A stretch of DNA of 64,000 nucleotides from Patella vulgata (Eukaryota > Mollusca > Gastropoda > Patellidae), in assembly GCF_932274485.2 (NCBI RefSeq), contig NC_065881.2, forward strand, positions 60,212,702-60,276,701, written 5' to 3'. Below are positions 54,601 through 57,588 of the stretch, one piece after another; positions within the stretch are counted from its first letter, which is position 1; each line of letters starts with the position of its first letter. A program made the translations under genes and the position numbers. The notes beneath the pieces were generated by a model. The model made no database searches and had not been told where the DNA came from. It was given only the letters and a program-made list of their open reading frames with translations.

Positions 54601-56741
54601 TACTGGGCTAATGAAGACGGGCATACGCCATACAGTGTGCTATGAGGGAAATTTTGCCCGGGCAGCGGCACTATCGCCTACTTTTATATCGAATTCCAAC
54701 TGCCAAGGGATCTTTTACGTACATTCCAATGTATACACGGGACCTCGGTTTTTTTCGTCTCATCACTGACAAGGGGGAACCACGCCGGAAAATCTGGATG
54801 AACTTTCTCGGCCAATGCAGGGATCGAACACCCGACCTCCAGGCTAGCGAGCCAGCGTCTTACCCACTTAGCCACGTGATCCCCACGATAATGTTCTACC
54901 CTATAGAGTTTCAGTATGTAAATCAGAAACCAAAATGTGGCGTAAGAACAAATTATTATTTTCCTTGTCTAAATGGTCGCTAGGTTCGAAACTCATTCAA
55001 GAATTTCTATTCTTTTGTTATATAAGTGACATGATAATCATTATGTCAATTATATAGACATGGCTATCCGGCGGGATTAGTGGTTTATTATGGACAACTA
55101 ATACGGAAACTAAAAGTTCGTGACTAAAAGATCCCGATGTTAGCCGAGAAAGATATTTAGGAAACACAGGGAAAAGCGTCTGGTTGGTCAATGGGGCGAA
55201 AAACCGGGTCCCATGTATATCATTGACAACACGGTAAACAACCAATGACAATTTCAAAATAAAACTATAATTCGTAGCCTCGCGACCAGGGCAGATTCAA
55301 AAATAGCGAAGCAAGGCTAGGACTCGAATCTCCAGTACGGTGGTTACGATCAACGAATACATCTTGTCAAAACTACAAACATTGGCTCAGAATAAAGTAA
55401 TTTGAATGAAATTTTCAATATATATTCATTGAGTCAACTGGCGTGGTTTCGAACCCCCGGTTGTACGTGACAAGAAGTAGGGTCGCCTGTCCAATCTCGT
55501 GGGTTTTCTCCGGGTCCTCCGGTTTCCTCCCACTGCTAAAGACCCCTACGCGCAAGCGAATTATTGAAATAAAATTAAAACCATATGTTAGTCCCGAAAT
55601 GACCTAGTTTGTGTCGAGTGGACGTTAAACCCCATTTCTCGCTCTCTCTCTCAAAATAAATGGCCACTTTAAATTTATTTTAAAGAAACTGAAAATTGTG
55701 AAATTATTTTACAACGAACAGACATTCTCTTTTATAGCATTTAGCCAGCGCTATAATTTTAAAATTTAATAAGCCTGATCTTGTTTACAAAATAGGGAGC
55801 CAAGGTAGTCAAGTGGGTAAGACGCTGACTCGCTAGCCTGGGGGTCGATCCCTGCATTCGCCGAGATAGTTCACAGATGTCTAGTCGTTCGGATGGGATG
55901 AAAACCCGAGGTCCCGTGTATACACTGGCGTGCACGTAAAGTTCCCTTGGCAGTTGGATTCGATATAAGAGTAGGCCATAGTGCCGCTCCCCAGGCAACA
56001 TTTCCCTCATAGCACAGTGTTTGGCGTATGCCCCTCTAACTCTGTGGGAGCAGAACAGTAGGACGTTAAACCCCATGTCATTTGTTTACAAAATACCCAC
56101 TGAGAAAGGCTATCAGAGTCGGTTGTTTAATTTCTATTCTTTTGTTATATAAGTGACATGATAATCATTATGTCAATTATATAGACATGGCTATCCGGCG
56201 GGATTAGTGGTTTATTATGGACAACTAATACGGAAACTAAAAGTTCGTGACTAAAAGATCCCGATGTTAGCCGAGAAAGATATTTAGGAAACACAGGGAA
56301 AAGCGTCTGGTTGGTCAATGGGGCGAAAAACCGGGTCCCATGTATATCATTGACAACACGGTAAACCACCAATGACAATTTCAAAATAAAACTATAATTC
56401 GTAGCCTCGCGACCAGGGCAGATTCAAAAATAGCGAAGCAAGGCTAGGACTCGAATCTCCAGTACGGTGGTTACGATCAACGAATACATCTTGTCAAAAC
56501 TACAAACATTGGCTCAGAATAAAGTAATTTGAATGAAATTTTCAATATATATTCATTTTGCAATTTCTATTTTTGAAATAATATAGAGAGAACGGCGAGC
56601 TCTTTATCCACCTCCTTCATATGCACACGTAATGATAGTTAATATAAATAGCCGTGTGGAAATCCTACCTTCAATCTTTATACATTGACAGATTAACATC
56701 AATATTCCATGTAAAAAGAAACTATCATATTTTGATGACAT
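642..56741 (-). CDS. VWDE-like: VWDE-like multidomain secreted protein (IgGFc-binding N-domain + F5/8C + VWD), 3'-incomplete
   Basis: Fifteen exons, joined in order 56669-56741, 53091-54352, 52779-52833, 12360-12473, 7594-7796, 6690-6831, 6078-6304, 5763-5858, 4647-5033, 4021-4097, 3735-3798, 2373-2570, 1833-1935, 1358-1466 and 642-802, give 3271 nt. Every junction is GT/AG and in phase. Predicted order: signal peptide (residues 1 to about 24), IgGFc-binding N-terminal domain (about 25-445), linker (446-463), F5/8 type C domain (about 464-611), VWDE-type middle region (about 617-853), VWD domain (about 860-1036), Cys-rich segment (1037-1090). It should be exported and act in the extracellular matrix or mucus; its ligand is unknown. 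From memory, residues 617-1090 follow vertebrate VWDE (FYDNQHNGEFVLYK, SCTCAVAIQ, GLCGLYDND), while the N-terminus differs. The gene runs off the left edge, so EGF repeats cannot be checked. No complete host gene is seen in its introns. Confidence 0.9.
1358..1466 (-). CDS. VWDE-like: Exon 14: VWD domain GLCG motif
   Basis: A 109-nt exon encoding LCGLYDNDKVNDLLKPDGTT, then DDFATSW. With the preceding Gly this gives the diagnostic GLCG of VWD domains followed by an acidic, Ca-binding-like YDNDKVND. Its acceptor side lies in a tandem repeat (1428-1586). Confidence 0.92.
1428..1586. repeat. 53-bp tandem triplication covering the start of exon 14 and its acceptor
   Basis: Units at 1428-1480, 1481-1533 and 1534-1586 share AATCATTGACTT followed by ATCATTATCATACAAACCAC. 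The first unit contains the first 39 nt of exon 14 and the functional acceptor. The others lie upstream in intron 13; the third keeps an AG at the equivalent place and the second does not. Confidence 0.88.
1833..1935 (-). CDS. VWDE-like: Exon 13: VWD domain
   Basis: A 103-nt exon with acceptor ttctag. It encodes VFLPTGTNLYVKQNNNNFIN, then WMYAAPQEFNNTR. Its last G begins the Gly codon of the GLCG motif completed by exon 14. Confidence 0.92.
2373..2570 (-). CDS. VWDE-like: Exon 12: VWD domain core
   Basis: A 198-nt, phase-0 exon encoding VHIFNRLCDESSSVSCTCAV, then IDDVIVINGC and SFNGGREYE. The CxC pair and the central strands match the VWDE type of VWD. Confidence 0.92.
2778..3556. repeat. 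'gggcgtat' element with internal 150-bp satellite (intron 11)
   Basis: Outer inverted repeats ATACGCCCACA (2798-2808) and TGTGGGCGTAT (3546-3556) enclose about three and a half units of exactly 150 bp (unit marks at 3091, 3241 and 3391). The left end has the small hairpin GTTGCCAGGCAAC. The same termini occur at 31730-32276. It looks like a non-autonomous DNA element that carries a satellite; no protein is encoded. Confidence 0.75.
3735..3798 (-). CDS. VWDE-like: Exon 11: VWD domain
   Basis: A 64-nt exon with acceptor ttgcag and donor gtaagt, encoding FYDNQHNGEFVLYKHATLPY. This matches the second strand of VWD domains (F.Y...GEFVLYK). Confidence 0.9.
4021..4097 (-). CDS. VWDE-like: Exon 10: entry to VWD domain
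   Basis: A 77-nt exon encoding VETCDKTPSAFCKSLNTGHI plus STFDQS. This is the usual 'C + (D)PH + TFD' opening of a VWD domain, here with GHISTFD in place of the common PHxxTFD. Confidence 0.9.
4101..4224. repeat. Minisatellite beside exon 10 (intron 9)
   Basis: About four units of 31-33 bp with the core AATTACTCATCAGAATAA. They lie immediately upstream (transcript sense) of the exon 10 acceptor. Confidence 0.8.
4647..5033 (-). CDS. VWDE-like: Exon 9: VWDE-type middle region, 129 residues
   Basis: A 387-nt, phase-0 exon (acceptor ttacag, donor gtaagt) encoding MLNPGNVEICEGEVG through to CMLKSVQTVK. Six Cys are visible. It occupies the beta-rich position just before VWD in VWDE-like proteins. 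No separate named domain is recognised. Confidence 0.87.
5763..5858 (-). CDS. VWDE-like: Exon 8: VWDE-type middle region
   Basis: A 96-nt, phase-0 exon with acceptor ttgtag and donor gtacgg. It encodes HQCSIKACHSLDCDSEVYS, ending LFLPGIK, which resembles the segment of VWDE that ends in AGIKLHP. Three Cys. Confidence 0.83.
6078..6304 (-). CDS. VWDE-like: Exon 7: VWDE-type middle region, Ig-like strand pattern
   Basis: A 227-nt exon with acceptor tttcag and donor gtaagt. It encodes KLAPVGVGKPVLDLEYN, then IQLVCKITDQPS and YQVTWYRED. The Cys plus TWYR spacing resembles an Ig-like fold and the region before the VWD domain in vertebrate VWDE. Function of this part is unknown. Confidence 0.85.
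6690..6831 (-). CDS. VWDE-like: Exon 6: end of F5/8 type C domain
   Basis: A 142-nt exon with acceptor ctgcag and donor gtattt. It ends with CFRMEILGC, the closing motif of discoidin domains; the final Cys would pair with the Cys of CNTPLG in exon 4. The assembled domain of about 148 residues has the usual family length. Confidence 0.93.
7594..7796 (-). CDS. VWDE-like: Exon 5: middle of F5/8 type C domain
   Basis: A 203-nt exon with acceptor ataag and donor GAG|gttag. It encodes AAWCPADNKIGEWVEINF, then PTSVSGIKLQ, the central motif of discoidin domains. Phase agrees on both sides. Confidence 0.93.
9160..10108. mobile_element. Nested set: TTAA-type MITE, interrupted by SINE-A, itself interrupted by a 308-bp insert
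   Basis: The outer MITE lacks its left end and finishes with the standard CATAATGTATCTTTAA around 10108. Inside it lies a minus-oriented SINE-A flanked by the direct repeat CTTCCATAATGT (9488-9499 and 10094-10105). That SINE is split between 'gaaat' (about 9602) and 'ttgcccggg' (about 9911) by a fragment of a second, related MITE preceded by 'actataaaaaatcgaaacg', which also occurs near 52258. The order of insertion is MITE, SINE, then the insert. Confidence 0.8.
10207..10562. repeat. GC-rich tandem repeat 'cccggcttcgctcggggg'
   Basis: Three units start near 10213, 10341 and 10505 and share CCGGCTTCGCTCGGGGGTC, then CATAACTCCGAAACCGGAAG. A short (CAGA)n stretch separates the last two. Base composition is strongly unlike the surroundings. 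Similar 'ccggcttcgctcggg' sequences are common LINE 3' ends or satellites in invertebrates; the family here is not established. Confidence 0.7.
10690..11070. repeat. Dispersed repeat, copy 1 of 2
   Basis: About 300 bp (TTTGCTCAATAGGTTGTCAA through to TTCTCAACTGGCAATAGTGA) recurs in the same orientation at about 61797-62160. Short open frames in both copies follow the repeat and have no recognisable protein. Confidence 0.8.
11240..11590. repeat. 'gtgg(a/g)cgtatattg' repeat pair
   Basis: Two 'GTGGRCGTATATTG' motifs (near 11244 and 11568) bracket degenerate repeats of 'cccagttccttt(t/c)gatattgac'. It resembles the terminal motif of the satellite-bearing elements at 2778 and 58172. 11600-12359 holds nothing recognised. 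Confidence 0.5.
12360..12473 (-). CDS. VWDE-like: Exon 4: start of F5/8 type C (discoidin) domain
   Basis: A 114-nt exon with a polypyrimidine tract plus cag acceptor and a gtaagt donor. It encodes CNTPLGLQNGDIKTEQIRAS, the standard opening of a discoidin domain (Cys, then PLG, then an exposed ASS). It is separated from exon 3 by about 40.3 kb, yet the phase fits exactly. Confidence 0.92.
12571..13253 (+). mobile_element. SINE-A, 5'-truncated, interrupted by a hAT-type element
   Basis: SINE-A body and tail (ACGTTAAACTCCATTTT), flanked by AAACATGT (12563-12570 and 13254-13261). It is split at 12832/13217 by the element at 12833-13216. Confidence 0.85.
12833..13216. mobile_element. hAT-type non-autonomous DNA transposon (384 bp)
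   Basis: Perfect 14-bp terminal inverted repeats CAGGGGCGCCGGAA, flanked by a perfect 8-bp target duplication AGAACAGT (12825-12832 and 13217-13224). An 8-bp duplication with CAGGG-type ends is the hAT signature. No transposase is encoded. Confidence 0.92.
13700..13775 (+). mobile_element. SINE-A tail fragment
   Basis: CCAGTCAGTGCAGAAAAGTA, then GTCGTTAAACTCCATTTCG. Only the 3' end is present. Confidence 0.65.
13953..14062. repeat. Two-unit tandem repeat plus (TA)n
   Basis: CCAACAGTTCAAAAAGGTCA occurs twice about 56 bp apart, followed by an AT dinucleotide run. Confidence 0.75.
14317..14650 (+). mobile_element. SINE-A, full length
   Basis: The cleanest complete copy. Perfect 12-bp target duplication TCGCTAATTAGT (14305-14316 and 14651-14662). 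tRNA-like head with A box TGGCTAAGTGGG and B box GTGTTCGATCCC, body with AGCTGTATAGTCGTTCG and CTCATAGCACACTGTATG, tail GGACGTTAAACTACAT followed by ATTTCATC. About 334 bp. The A and B boxes suggest a class II (Ser/Leu-like) tRNA ancestor, which I infer rather than prove. Confidence 0.93.
14670..14910 (+). mobile_element. SINE-A-like, old diverged copy
   Basis: GTTGGCCGAGAATGTTCCTC through 'gaattcggaataagagtatg' follows the SINE-A body with many changes and no visible target duplication. Confidence 0.55.
15092..15404 (+). mobile_element. SINE-A, diverged full-length copy
   Basis: Head CCGTGGCTAAATGATTAAG, body TTTTCCGGCGTGG and tail GGACATTAAACCTCATTTC. The B-box region is partly missing. 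Confidence 0.75.
15405..15612 (+). mobile_element. SINE-A, diverged 3'-truncated copy
   Basis: It follows the previous copy directly: GTAAGGCACTGACTCACTAA, then GGTTCCATTC in the B-box position and 'acgaggtcaagtgtactc'. No tail. Confidence 0.65.
15705..16140 (+). repeat. Dispersed repeat R3, copy 1
   Basis: ATATGAGTGTATATAAACTG ... GTAATTTCTAATCAGTT ... AATGTCGAAGA matches 36595-36970 in the same orientation. A fragment near 19500 (GTGGTGCAGTCCCCCTGCAC) is the inverse of part of copy 2. Family unknown. Confidence 0.65.
16745..16811. repeat. 33-bp tandem duplication
   Basis: GTGCCCAGTAACTAATTCTA and the rest of the unit are repeated exactly twice, head to tail. Confidence 0.9.
16880..17252. 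mobile_element. TTAA-type MITE
   Basis: TTAAAGATGCATTATGTAAG at the left and CTTACATAATGCACCTTTAA at the right form terminal inverted repeats with TTAA at both ends. The body contains the family core (CTGAAATTTTCAATATGTTC, GCGAGAACTGCCAGCTCTTT). 373 bp, no coding. Confidence 0.88.
18408..19100 (+). mobile_element. SINE-A copy split by a foldback element
   Basis: The head 'ggagccgaggtggtcaa' ends at about 18423 and the rest resumes at about 18931 with CGTGTTCGACCCCTGCGTTG. Between them lies the long inverted-repeat sequence listed next. Confidence 0.75.
18423..18930. mobile_element. Foldback (long inverted repeat) element
   Basis: Left arm 18511-18612 and right arm 18838-18928 are near-complementary over about 90-100 bp: GATTAGTTCACAAGTGTACC is answered by GTACACTTTTGAGCTAATC, and CCCACGCCCAAAATG by CATTTTAGGCGTGG. 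The loop is about 225 bp. An extra 'agctgaaaagtgtacc' near 18426 repeats the outer stem end. Confidence 0.8.
19917..20301. mobile_element. TTAA-type MITE
   Basis: TTAAAGATACATTATGTAAG at the left and GCATAATGCATGTTTAA at the right. It belongs to the subfamily with CCGTACTGGTTGTTCGAAGC in the middle. Confidence 0.88.
20761..21713. mobile_element. TTAA-type MITE interrupted by a LINE 3' end
   Basis: TTAAAGATGCATAATATG at the left and CACAATGCATCTTTAA at the right. The body is broken between about 20985 and 21592 by a LINE fragment. Confidence 0.85.
20986..21591 (+). mobile_element. LINE 3' fragment (same family as 45524-47200)
   Basis: The end of the reverse-transcriptase ORF (TLTQRILYNKIVLSFKII-like reading, then 'SMKRTFHYSACLLWDNLPFD') followed by a 3' UTR and a (TTA)n tail. 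It is the opposite-strand relative of the larger copy at 45.5-47.2 kb. A heavily 5'-truncated insertion. Confidence 0.85.
21985..22110. repeat. Two-unit tandem repeat
   Basis: 'aaatttacacggagaataat' and 'gcaaattcartgggacgaac' occur twice, about 68 bp apart. Confidence 0.8.
22350..22688 (-). mobile_element. SINE-A, near full length
   Basis: In minus sense: head GGTGGCTAAGTGGATAAGAC, B box GTGTTCAATCCCT, tail ACGTTAAACCCCATTTCATC. No clear target duplication. Confidence 0.88.
23201..23569. mobile_element. TTAA-type MITE
   Basis: TTAAAGATACATTATGGGAG at the left; the right end is diverged (TTTTGCATGTTTAA). The central 'attttcggcctcgatcatga' marks the subfamily shared with 57186 and 60573. Confidence 0.82.
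23570..26528. other. Intronic stretch with simple repeats only
   Basis: Contains (GA)n at about 24573-24600, (TA)n at about 25062-25085 and degenerate telomere-like sequence at 25800-25856. No coding or mobile element was recognised. Confidence 0.5.
25800..25856. repeat. Degenerate TTAGGG-like interstitial stretch
   Basis: GGTTAGAGTTTGGGTAAGCA, then TTAGGG, CTAGGTTCAGGATTAGGGTC and AGGGTTAG: several imperfect copies of the animal telomere unit. Confidence 0.5.
26529..26890. repeat. 'aacttgtgtt' minisatellite with CACTGAAAAA end
   Basis: Begins TACACTGAAAAAAAACTTGT and continues as more than ten copies of AACTTGTGTTNAAA in varied spacing. The same end in inverse orientation stands at 34478-34501. 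Confidence 0.8.
27601..28230 (+). mobile_element. Old SINE copy interrupted by SINE-B
   Basis: 27601-27704 keeps a SINE-A-like head region (GCATAAGGCGTTGGCCGCG, GATTTTCCGGCATAGTTCCC) and 28014-28230 keeps body and tail-like parts (AACCCTTGACAGTTGAAATA). SINE-B splits it at CCCAGAAT. Confidence 0.6.
27718..28000 (-). mobile_element. SINE-B
   Basis: Minus-sense head GATTGGTTAGCACGTGC, B box GGTTTCGAATCCCCGG, central domain GTGGGTTTTCTCCGGGACC then TCCGGTTTCCTCCCACTGC, and tail TTAAACCCCATTTCTCTC. Flanking repeats CCCAGAATcaaaa/CCCAGAATtgaaa (27705-27717 and 28001-28013) have two mismatches. Confidence 0.87.
28741..28954 (-). mobile_element. SINE-A, 5'-truncated
   Basis: Tail and body of SINE-A with a perfect 12-bp target duplication AAGTCAGAAAAA (28729-28740 and 28955-28966). 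The tRNA-like head is missing, as expected from incomplete reverse transcription. Confidence 0.92.
29573..29904 (-). mobile_element. SINE-A, full length, diverged
   Basis: Perfect 10-bp target duplication ACAGATGAGA (29563-29572 and 29905-29914). The head reads GTGGGGACCTACGGTGACCA in minus sense, which shows the true 5' start of the family. Confidence 0.9.
30435..30990 (+). mobile_element. Old SINE-A copy interrupted by a younger SINE-A
   Basis: Outer head and body 30440-30553 (GCCATGTGGCTTAGTGTGTA) and outer remainder 30923-30990 (CTGAGGTCCAATTGGCGTGC). The younger copy separates them. Confidence 0.78.
30563..30913 (+). mobile_element. SINE-A, full length, young
   Basis: GGTGGCTAAGTGGGTAAGAC at the head, TAAACCCCATTTCATT at the tail. 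Flanking direct repeats TCTAGTCGT/TCTAGTAGT (30554-30562 and 30914-30922), one mismatch. Confidence 0.88.
31455..32518. mobile_element. DNA transposon with TA target duplication (1.06 kb)
   Basis: Terminal inverted repeats: GTGTATTCGAAACAGTGTTC at the left, and the complement of GAACACTGTTTCTAATACAC at the right. It lies exactly between CCCC-TA and TA-CGCGCAAG of SINE-B, so TA was duplicated. No transposase was recognised. Superfamily undetermined (TA duplication fits Tc1/mariner-like and some others). Confidence 0.8.
31729..32276. repeat. 'gggcgtat' element with internal satellite (copy 2)
   Basis: Left AGGTTGCCAGGCAACGAAAC and ATATGCCCACA; right TGTGGGCGTAT. Inside are degenerate units with GAAACAAGGGCCATAACTCC. 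Same family as 2778-3556, nested inside the TA-flanked transposon. Confidence 0.78.
32577..32857. mobile_element. 281-bp insert in SINE-B, family unknown
   Basis: It separates two SINE-B pieces and is flanked by TAG on both sides (32574-32576 and 32858-32860). It contains the 46-bp sequence GTCTGCGATATCACTTCGGT plus GGAAGCGGACGTAAAATAC, found inverted at 33824-33869. No inverted termini were seen. Confidence 0.6.
33814..33871 (-). mobile_element. Short truncated SINE-type insertion ('SINE-D' tail)
   Basis: 58 bp flanked by the direct repeats AAAGTATAGATA (33802-33813 and 33872-33883). In minus sense it reads CACTTCGGTGGAAGCGGGCG, then TAAAATACAACTAACTAAG and an AAG-rich end. A 5'-truncated retroposon is the simplest reading. 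Confidence 0.72.
34350..34501. repeat. 'acttgtgtt' repeats with inverted CACTGAAAAA end
   Basis: Copies of ACTTGTGTTNA and its complement end with AACACAAGTGTTTTTTCAGT plus GTA. This is the inverse of the start of the block at 26529 (22 of 24 bases). Confidence 0.75.
34502..36594. other. Intronic stretch, nothing recognised
   Basis: AT-rich, no coding or clear mobile element. A SINE-tail-like piece (GCCGTTAAAAACACATTTCA) lies at 36166-36215. Confidence 0.45.
36595..36970 (+). repeat. Dispersed repeat R3, copy 2
   Basis: ATATGAGTGTATATAAGCTG ... GTAATTTCTAATCAGTTTTT ... AATGTCGAAGA, as at 15705-16140. Confidence 0.65.
37038..38861. mobile_element. TTAA-type MITE interrupted by a hAT-type element
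   Basis: TTAAGATGCATAATGTAAGA at the left, AGCTCTATAATGCATCTTTAA-type end at the right. Without the insert (37235-38667) it is about 390 bp, the normal family size. Confidence 0.85.
37235..38659. mobile_element. hAT-type non-autonomous DNA transposon (1425 bp)
   Basis: Terminal inverted repeats CAGGGGCGTA, with a perfect 8-bp target duplication ATGGAAAG (37227-37234 and 38660-38667). The interior has a direct duplication of about 235 bp (starting near 38062 and 38297) and repeated 'gagaccgact'. Open frames inside show no hAT transposase. Confidence 0.9.
38862..42147. other. Intronic stretch with one tRNA-like SINE
   Basis: 39412-39690 resembles a minus-oriented SINE with B box GGGATTCGAACACGGGACC in plus sense and GATCTTTTACGTGCAC, a SINE-A-like core. 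The rest (39700-42147) shows no recognised element; 40890-41230 has repeated 'gcccgaaaaat' that may belong to an unknown element. Confidence 0.5.
42148..42513. mobile_element. TTAA-type MITE
   Basis: TTAAAGATACATTATGTAAG at the left, TTGCATAATGTATGTTTAA at the right; closest in the window to the copy at 19917. Confidence 0.88.
42742..42987 (-). mobile_element. SINE-A, 5'-truncated, young
   Basis: Perfect 13-bp target duplication TGGTGATAGTGGA (42729-42741 and 42988-43000). Tail (AAATG)n and body close to the family consensus. Confidence 0.93.
43040..43460. repeat. 'ggcggccatcttt' repeat, copy 1
   Basis: TTAGTCCATGTGACAGGCAG ... TGGACTTCCGGGTCACTTTG ... GGCGGCCATCTTT ... CATAACTCCTCAACAG. 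An inverted copy lies at 47640-47960. Confidence 0.75.
43564..43925. repeat. Fragment of TTAA-type MITE between 'aagatggcgg' motifs
   Basis: 43620-43864 is the right two thirds of a MITE (from CAACTGTACTGGTTGCTCGA to TTGTTTAA). It sits between two similar motifs, AAGATGGCGGAAATTCAAAA and AAGATGGGGAAAATTCAAAA. Confidence 0.7.
43926..45523. other. Intronic stretch, nothing recognised
   Basis: Contains a C-run followed by (AC)n near 44070-44100. 44880-45480 has degenerate repeats of 'cgttttatcgaatgaacaatttatt' roughly every 130-180 bp. Confidence 0.5.
45524..47200 (-). mobile_element. Non-LTR retrotransposon (LINE), 5'-truncated
   Basis: In minus sense the order is reverse transcriptase 47185-46631, connection 46597-46352, C-terminal region 46317-45826, 3' UTR and (TTA)n tail at 45550-45524. 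RT motifs seen: DPNNYRPISILPTISKIFE, QSGFRSNHSC, YLDFSKAFDLIDH, GVPQGSIVGPLLFLIFINDF and the catalytic LFADDST (FADD). The C-terminal part has SACLLWNNLPFDIK. The type is CR1/jockey-like. The ORF changes frame between the three blocks and the endonuclease is missing, so it is dead. Where it joins host sequence near 47190 is approximate. Confidence 0.92.
47640..47960. repeat. 'ggcggccatcttt' repeat, inverted copy 2, with perfect palindrome
   Basis: Inverse of 43040-43460. At 47753-47778 it carries a perfect 26-bp palindrome (GGCGGCCATCTTT followed by its complement). In copy 1 the two halves are separated by an A-run. Confidence 0.8.
47961..48887. other. Intronic stretch with (AT)n
   Basis: (AT)n near 48269-48300; several 'acgcaag' and 'acgc' motifs around 48120-48420. 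No gene recognised. Confidence 0.45.
48888..49225. mobile_element. TTAA-type MITE, diverged
   Basis: TTAAAGATGCATTATGTAAC at the left, AGATAATCCATCTTTAA at the right; 338 bp. Confidence 0.85.
49915..50560. repeat. 334-bp tandem repeat, two units
   Basis: GTACAATCAAGGGCCATAAT recurs at 49946 and 50280. Both units contain TTATAAACATGTATTTCAAG and CGGCCATTTTG/CAGCCATTTTG. This type of 'caagggccataatt' sequence is common in molluscs. Confidence 0.82.
50808..51015 (-). mobile_element. SINE-A, diverged 5'-truncated
   Basis: Tail (GGGTTTAACGTCCTACTTTT in plus sense) and body to GCACCCGAG. An internal part of the body is missing. Confidence 0.8.
51150..51425 (+). mobile_element. SINE-B, full length
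   Basis: Head GGATTGCCGAATGGTTAGCA (A box), B box GGTTTCGAACCCCCGG, central GTGGGTTTTCTCCGGGTCC plus TCCGGTTTCCTCCCACTGC, tail TGGACGTTAAACCCCATTTC then a CT-rich end. The central block resembles a conserved SINE domain known from abalone and cnidarians (Nin-DC type, from memory). Confidence 0.9.
51206..51911 (+). repeat. Block B, source of the copy at 55427-56132
   Basis: Holds most of SINE-B and a complete SINE-A. It is repeated almost base for base 4.2 kb away; the difference noted is GAAATTAATTT versus GAAATTATTTT. Confidence 0.92.
51574..51860 (+). mobile_element. SINE-A with full head
   Basis: Perfect 14-bp target duplication TTGTTTACAAAATA (51560-51573 and 51861-51874). Head GGGAGCCAAGGTAGTCAAGT. 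An internal part of the body is missing. Confidence 0.92.
52779..52833 (-). CDS. VWDE-like: Exon 3: short linker with two Cys
   Basis: A 55-nt exon with acceptor atttcag and donor gtaag, encoding NCSDIGRMKDTYCADLRR. It begins in phase 0 after exon 2 and leaves one base that combines with exon 4 to give Val-Cys. No domain is recognised; the two Cys could form a local disulfide. Confidence 0.8.
53091..54352 (-). CDS. VWDE-like: Exon 2: IgGFc-binding protein N-terminal domain
   Basis: A single open exon of 1262 nt (about 420 residues) carries the whole domain. Landmarks are GTEFIFGFLENSG, LVLPVDALGSDYYLLTW, SGSKRVSI, LVEQMLPVESWGKTFITIPP and the closing FTVLLFGSNRFDSYMMMAGLRM. These match the N-terminal domain of FCGBP-like mucus proteins. 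The acceptor is tttcag and the donor is AAG|gtacat. Several N-x-S/T sites fit an extracellular protein. It is the best-supported coding segment of the window. Confidence 0.96.
54552..54889 (-). mobile_element. SINE-A, full length (intron 1)
   Basis: Minus-sense head GTGGGGATCACGTGGCTAAG, B box GTGTTCGATCCCT, tail CCCCATTTCATTTCATT. Target duplication AATGTTCT (54544-54551 and 54890-54897). Confidence 0.9.
55002..56557. repeat. A-B-A duplication/insertion (intron 1)
   Basis: A1 55002-55430 and A2 56129-56557 are two nearly identical 429-bp blocks. Between them lies a copy of block B (55427-56132) from 51206-51911. Joints share CATT and AATT. Block A includes the start of a TTAA-MITE right half. 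Confidence 0.92.
56400..56630. mobile_element. TTAA-type MITE, right part
   Basis: GTCAAAACTACAAACATTGG, TGAATGAAATTTTCAATATA, GCGAGCTCTTTATC: family core without a clean right terminus. Confidence 0.6.
56669..56741 (-). CDS. VWDE-like: Exon 1: start codon and signal peptide
   Basis: ATG at 56741-56739 with A at position -3 (CAAAATG). It encodes 24 codons, with a hydrophobic core (FFLHGILMLICQCI) typical of a signal peptide, and ends in phase 1 before gtagg. Joining the last G to the first two bases of exon 2 makes a Gly codon and reads GQDSSGTEFIFGF, the usual start of an IgGFc-binding N-domain. Transcription start and 5' UTR were not determined. Confidence 0.85.
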
Positions 56742-57185
56742 TTTGAATAGGTCTCACGTTAGTCGTATCTCCATCGACTCTACTCAAAAATTAGAAATAT
56801 TTAATATTTTGTCAATGTTTATGCAGGTTTAATCTTGATCTTGCACACGATCAGTGATACCACTGGACAATTGTGGATAACCCTGAGATTAAGGGTTTTA
56901 ATCCGTTTATCTTCCTAATCTCTACACAGTAAAACAATGGATATATCTATCATATGGCTAATCTGTGCAGATCACCATTGCTGTTACTGATTGACAATTC
57001 AATGTAATGGTTTATTGTATGCATTTTGTTAAATCCCCAACAACAGTAATAATTCAGTAAAATTTAACACCACTTTCAAAAGTATTCGCCATTTATATAA
57101 TACGGTTGTTGAGAGACAGATTGTTAAGAAATAATAAATAGTTTGAATTCTGATTTAATTTTGTAATCTGTCTGTCACTTTAAAC
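56742..57185. promoter_or_regulatory. Immediate 5' flank of the VWDE-like gene
   Basis: Upstream of the ATG in minus sense. AT-rich, with an ATATTAAATATTTC block about 60-70 bases before the ATG. No convincing TATA/initiator pair or other site can be assigned by eye. Confidence 0.3.
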
Positions 57186-57588
57186 TTAAAGATACATTAT
57201 GGGAGATTAGATAAAGAGTTGATAGTCCTCACTATAAAAGGTAAAAACTAGATACCATAAAGGGAATTTGCTGAAAATTTCAGTCAGATTGATCCACTAT
57301 GAACCGAGATTTCAGCGATTGAATTTTCGGCCTAGCCTCGATCATCATTACTAAAGTTATACAATAAAAAACATAGTCCCGATTATTCATTTCATGATTA
57401 AATTATGAATGTAAGTCGAACAGCAAATCAGAACCTAATCCAATAAACATCGCATGCTAACGATGTCATCGAGAGTTGATTATGGTCTGGATAAGTTAAT
57501 TAATGTCTAATTAATAATTTAGATAACATTTTAGGCCTAAAGAAAGATCTGCAATAGGCAGATTTAGCTCTTGCATATATATGTTTAA
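57186..57588. mobile_element. TTAA-type MITE
   Basis: TTAAAGATACATTATGGGAG at the left, CTTGCATATATATGTTTAA at the right; 403 bp; 'ttcggcctagcctcgatcat' subfamily. Confidence 0.87.
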
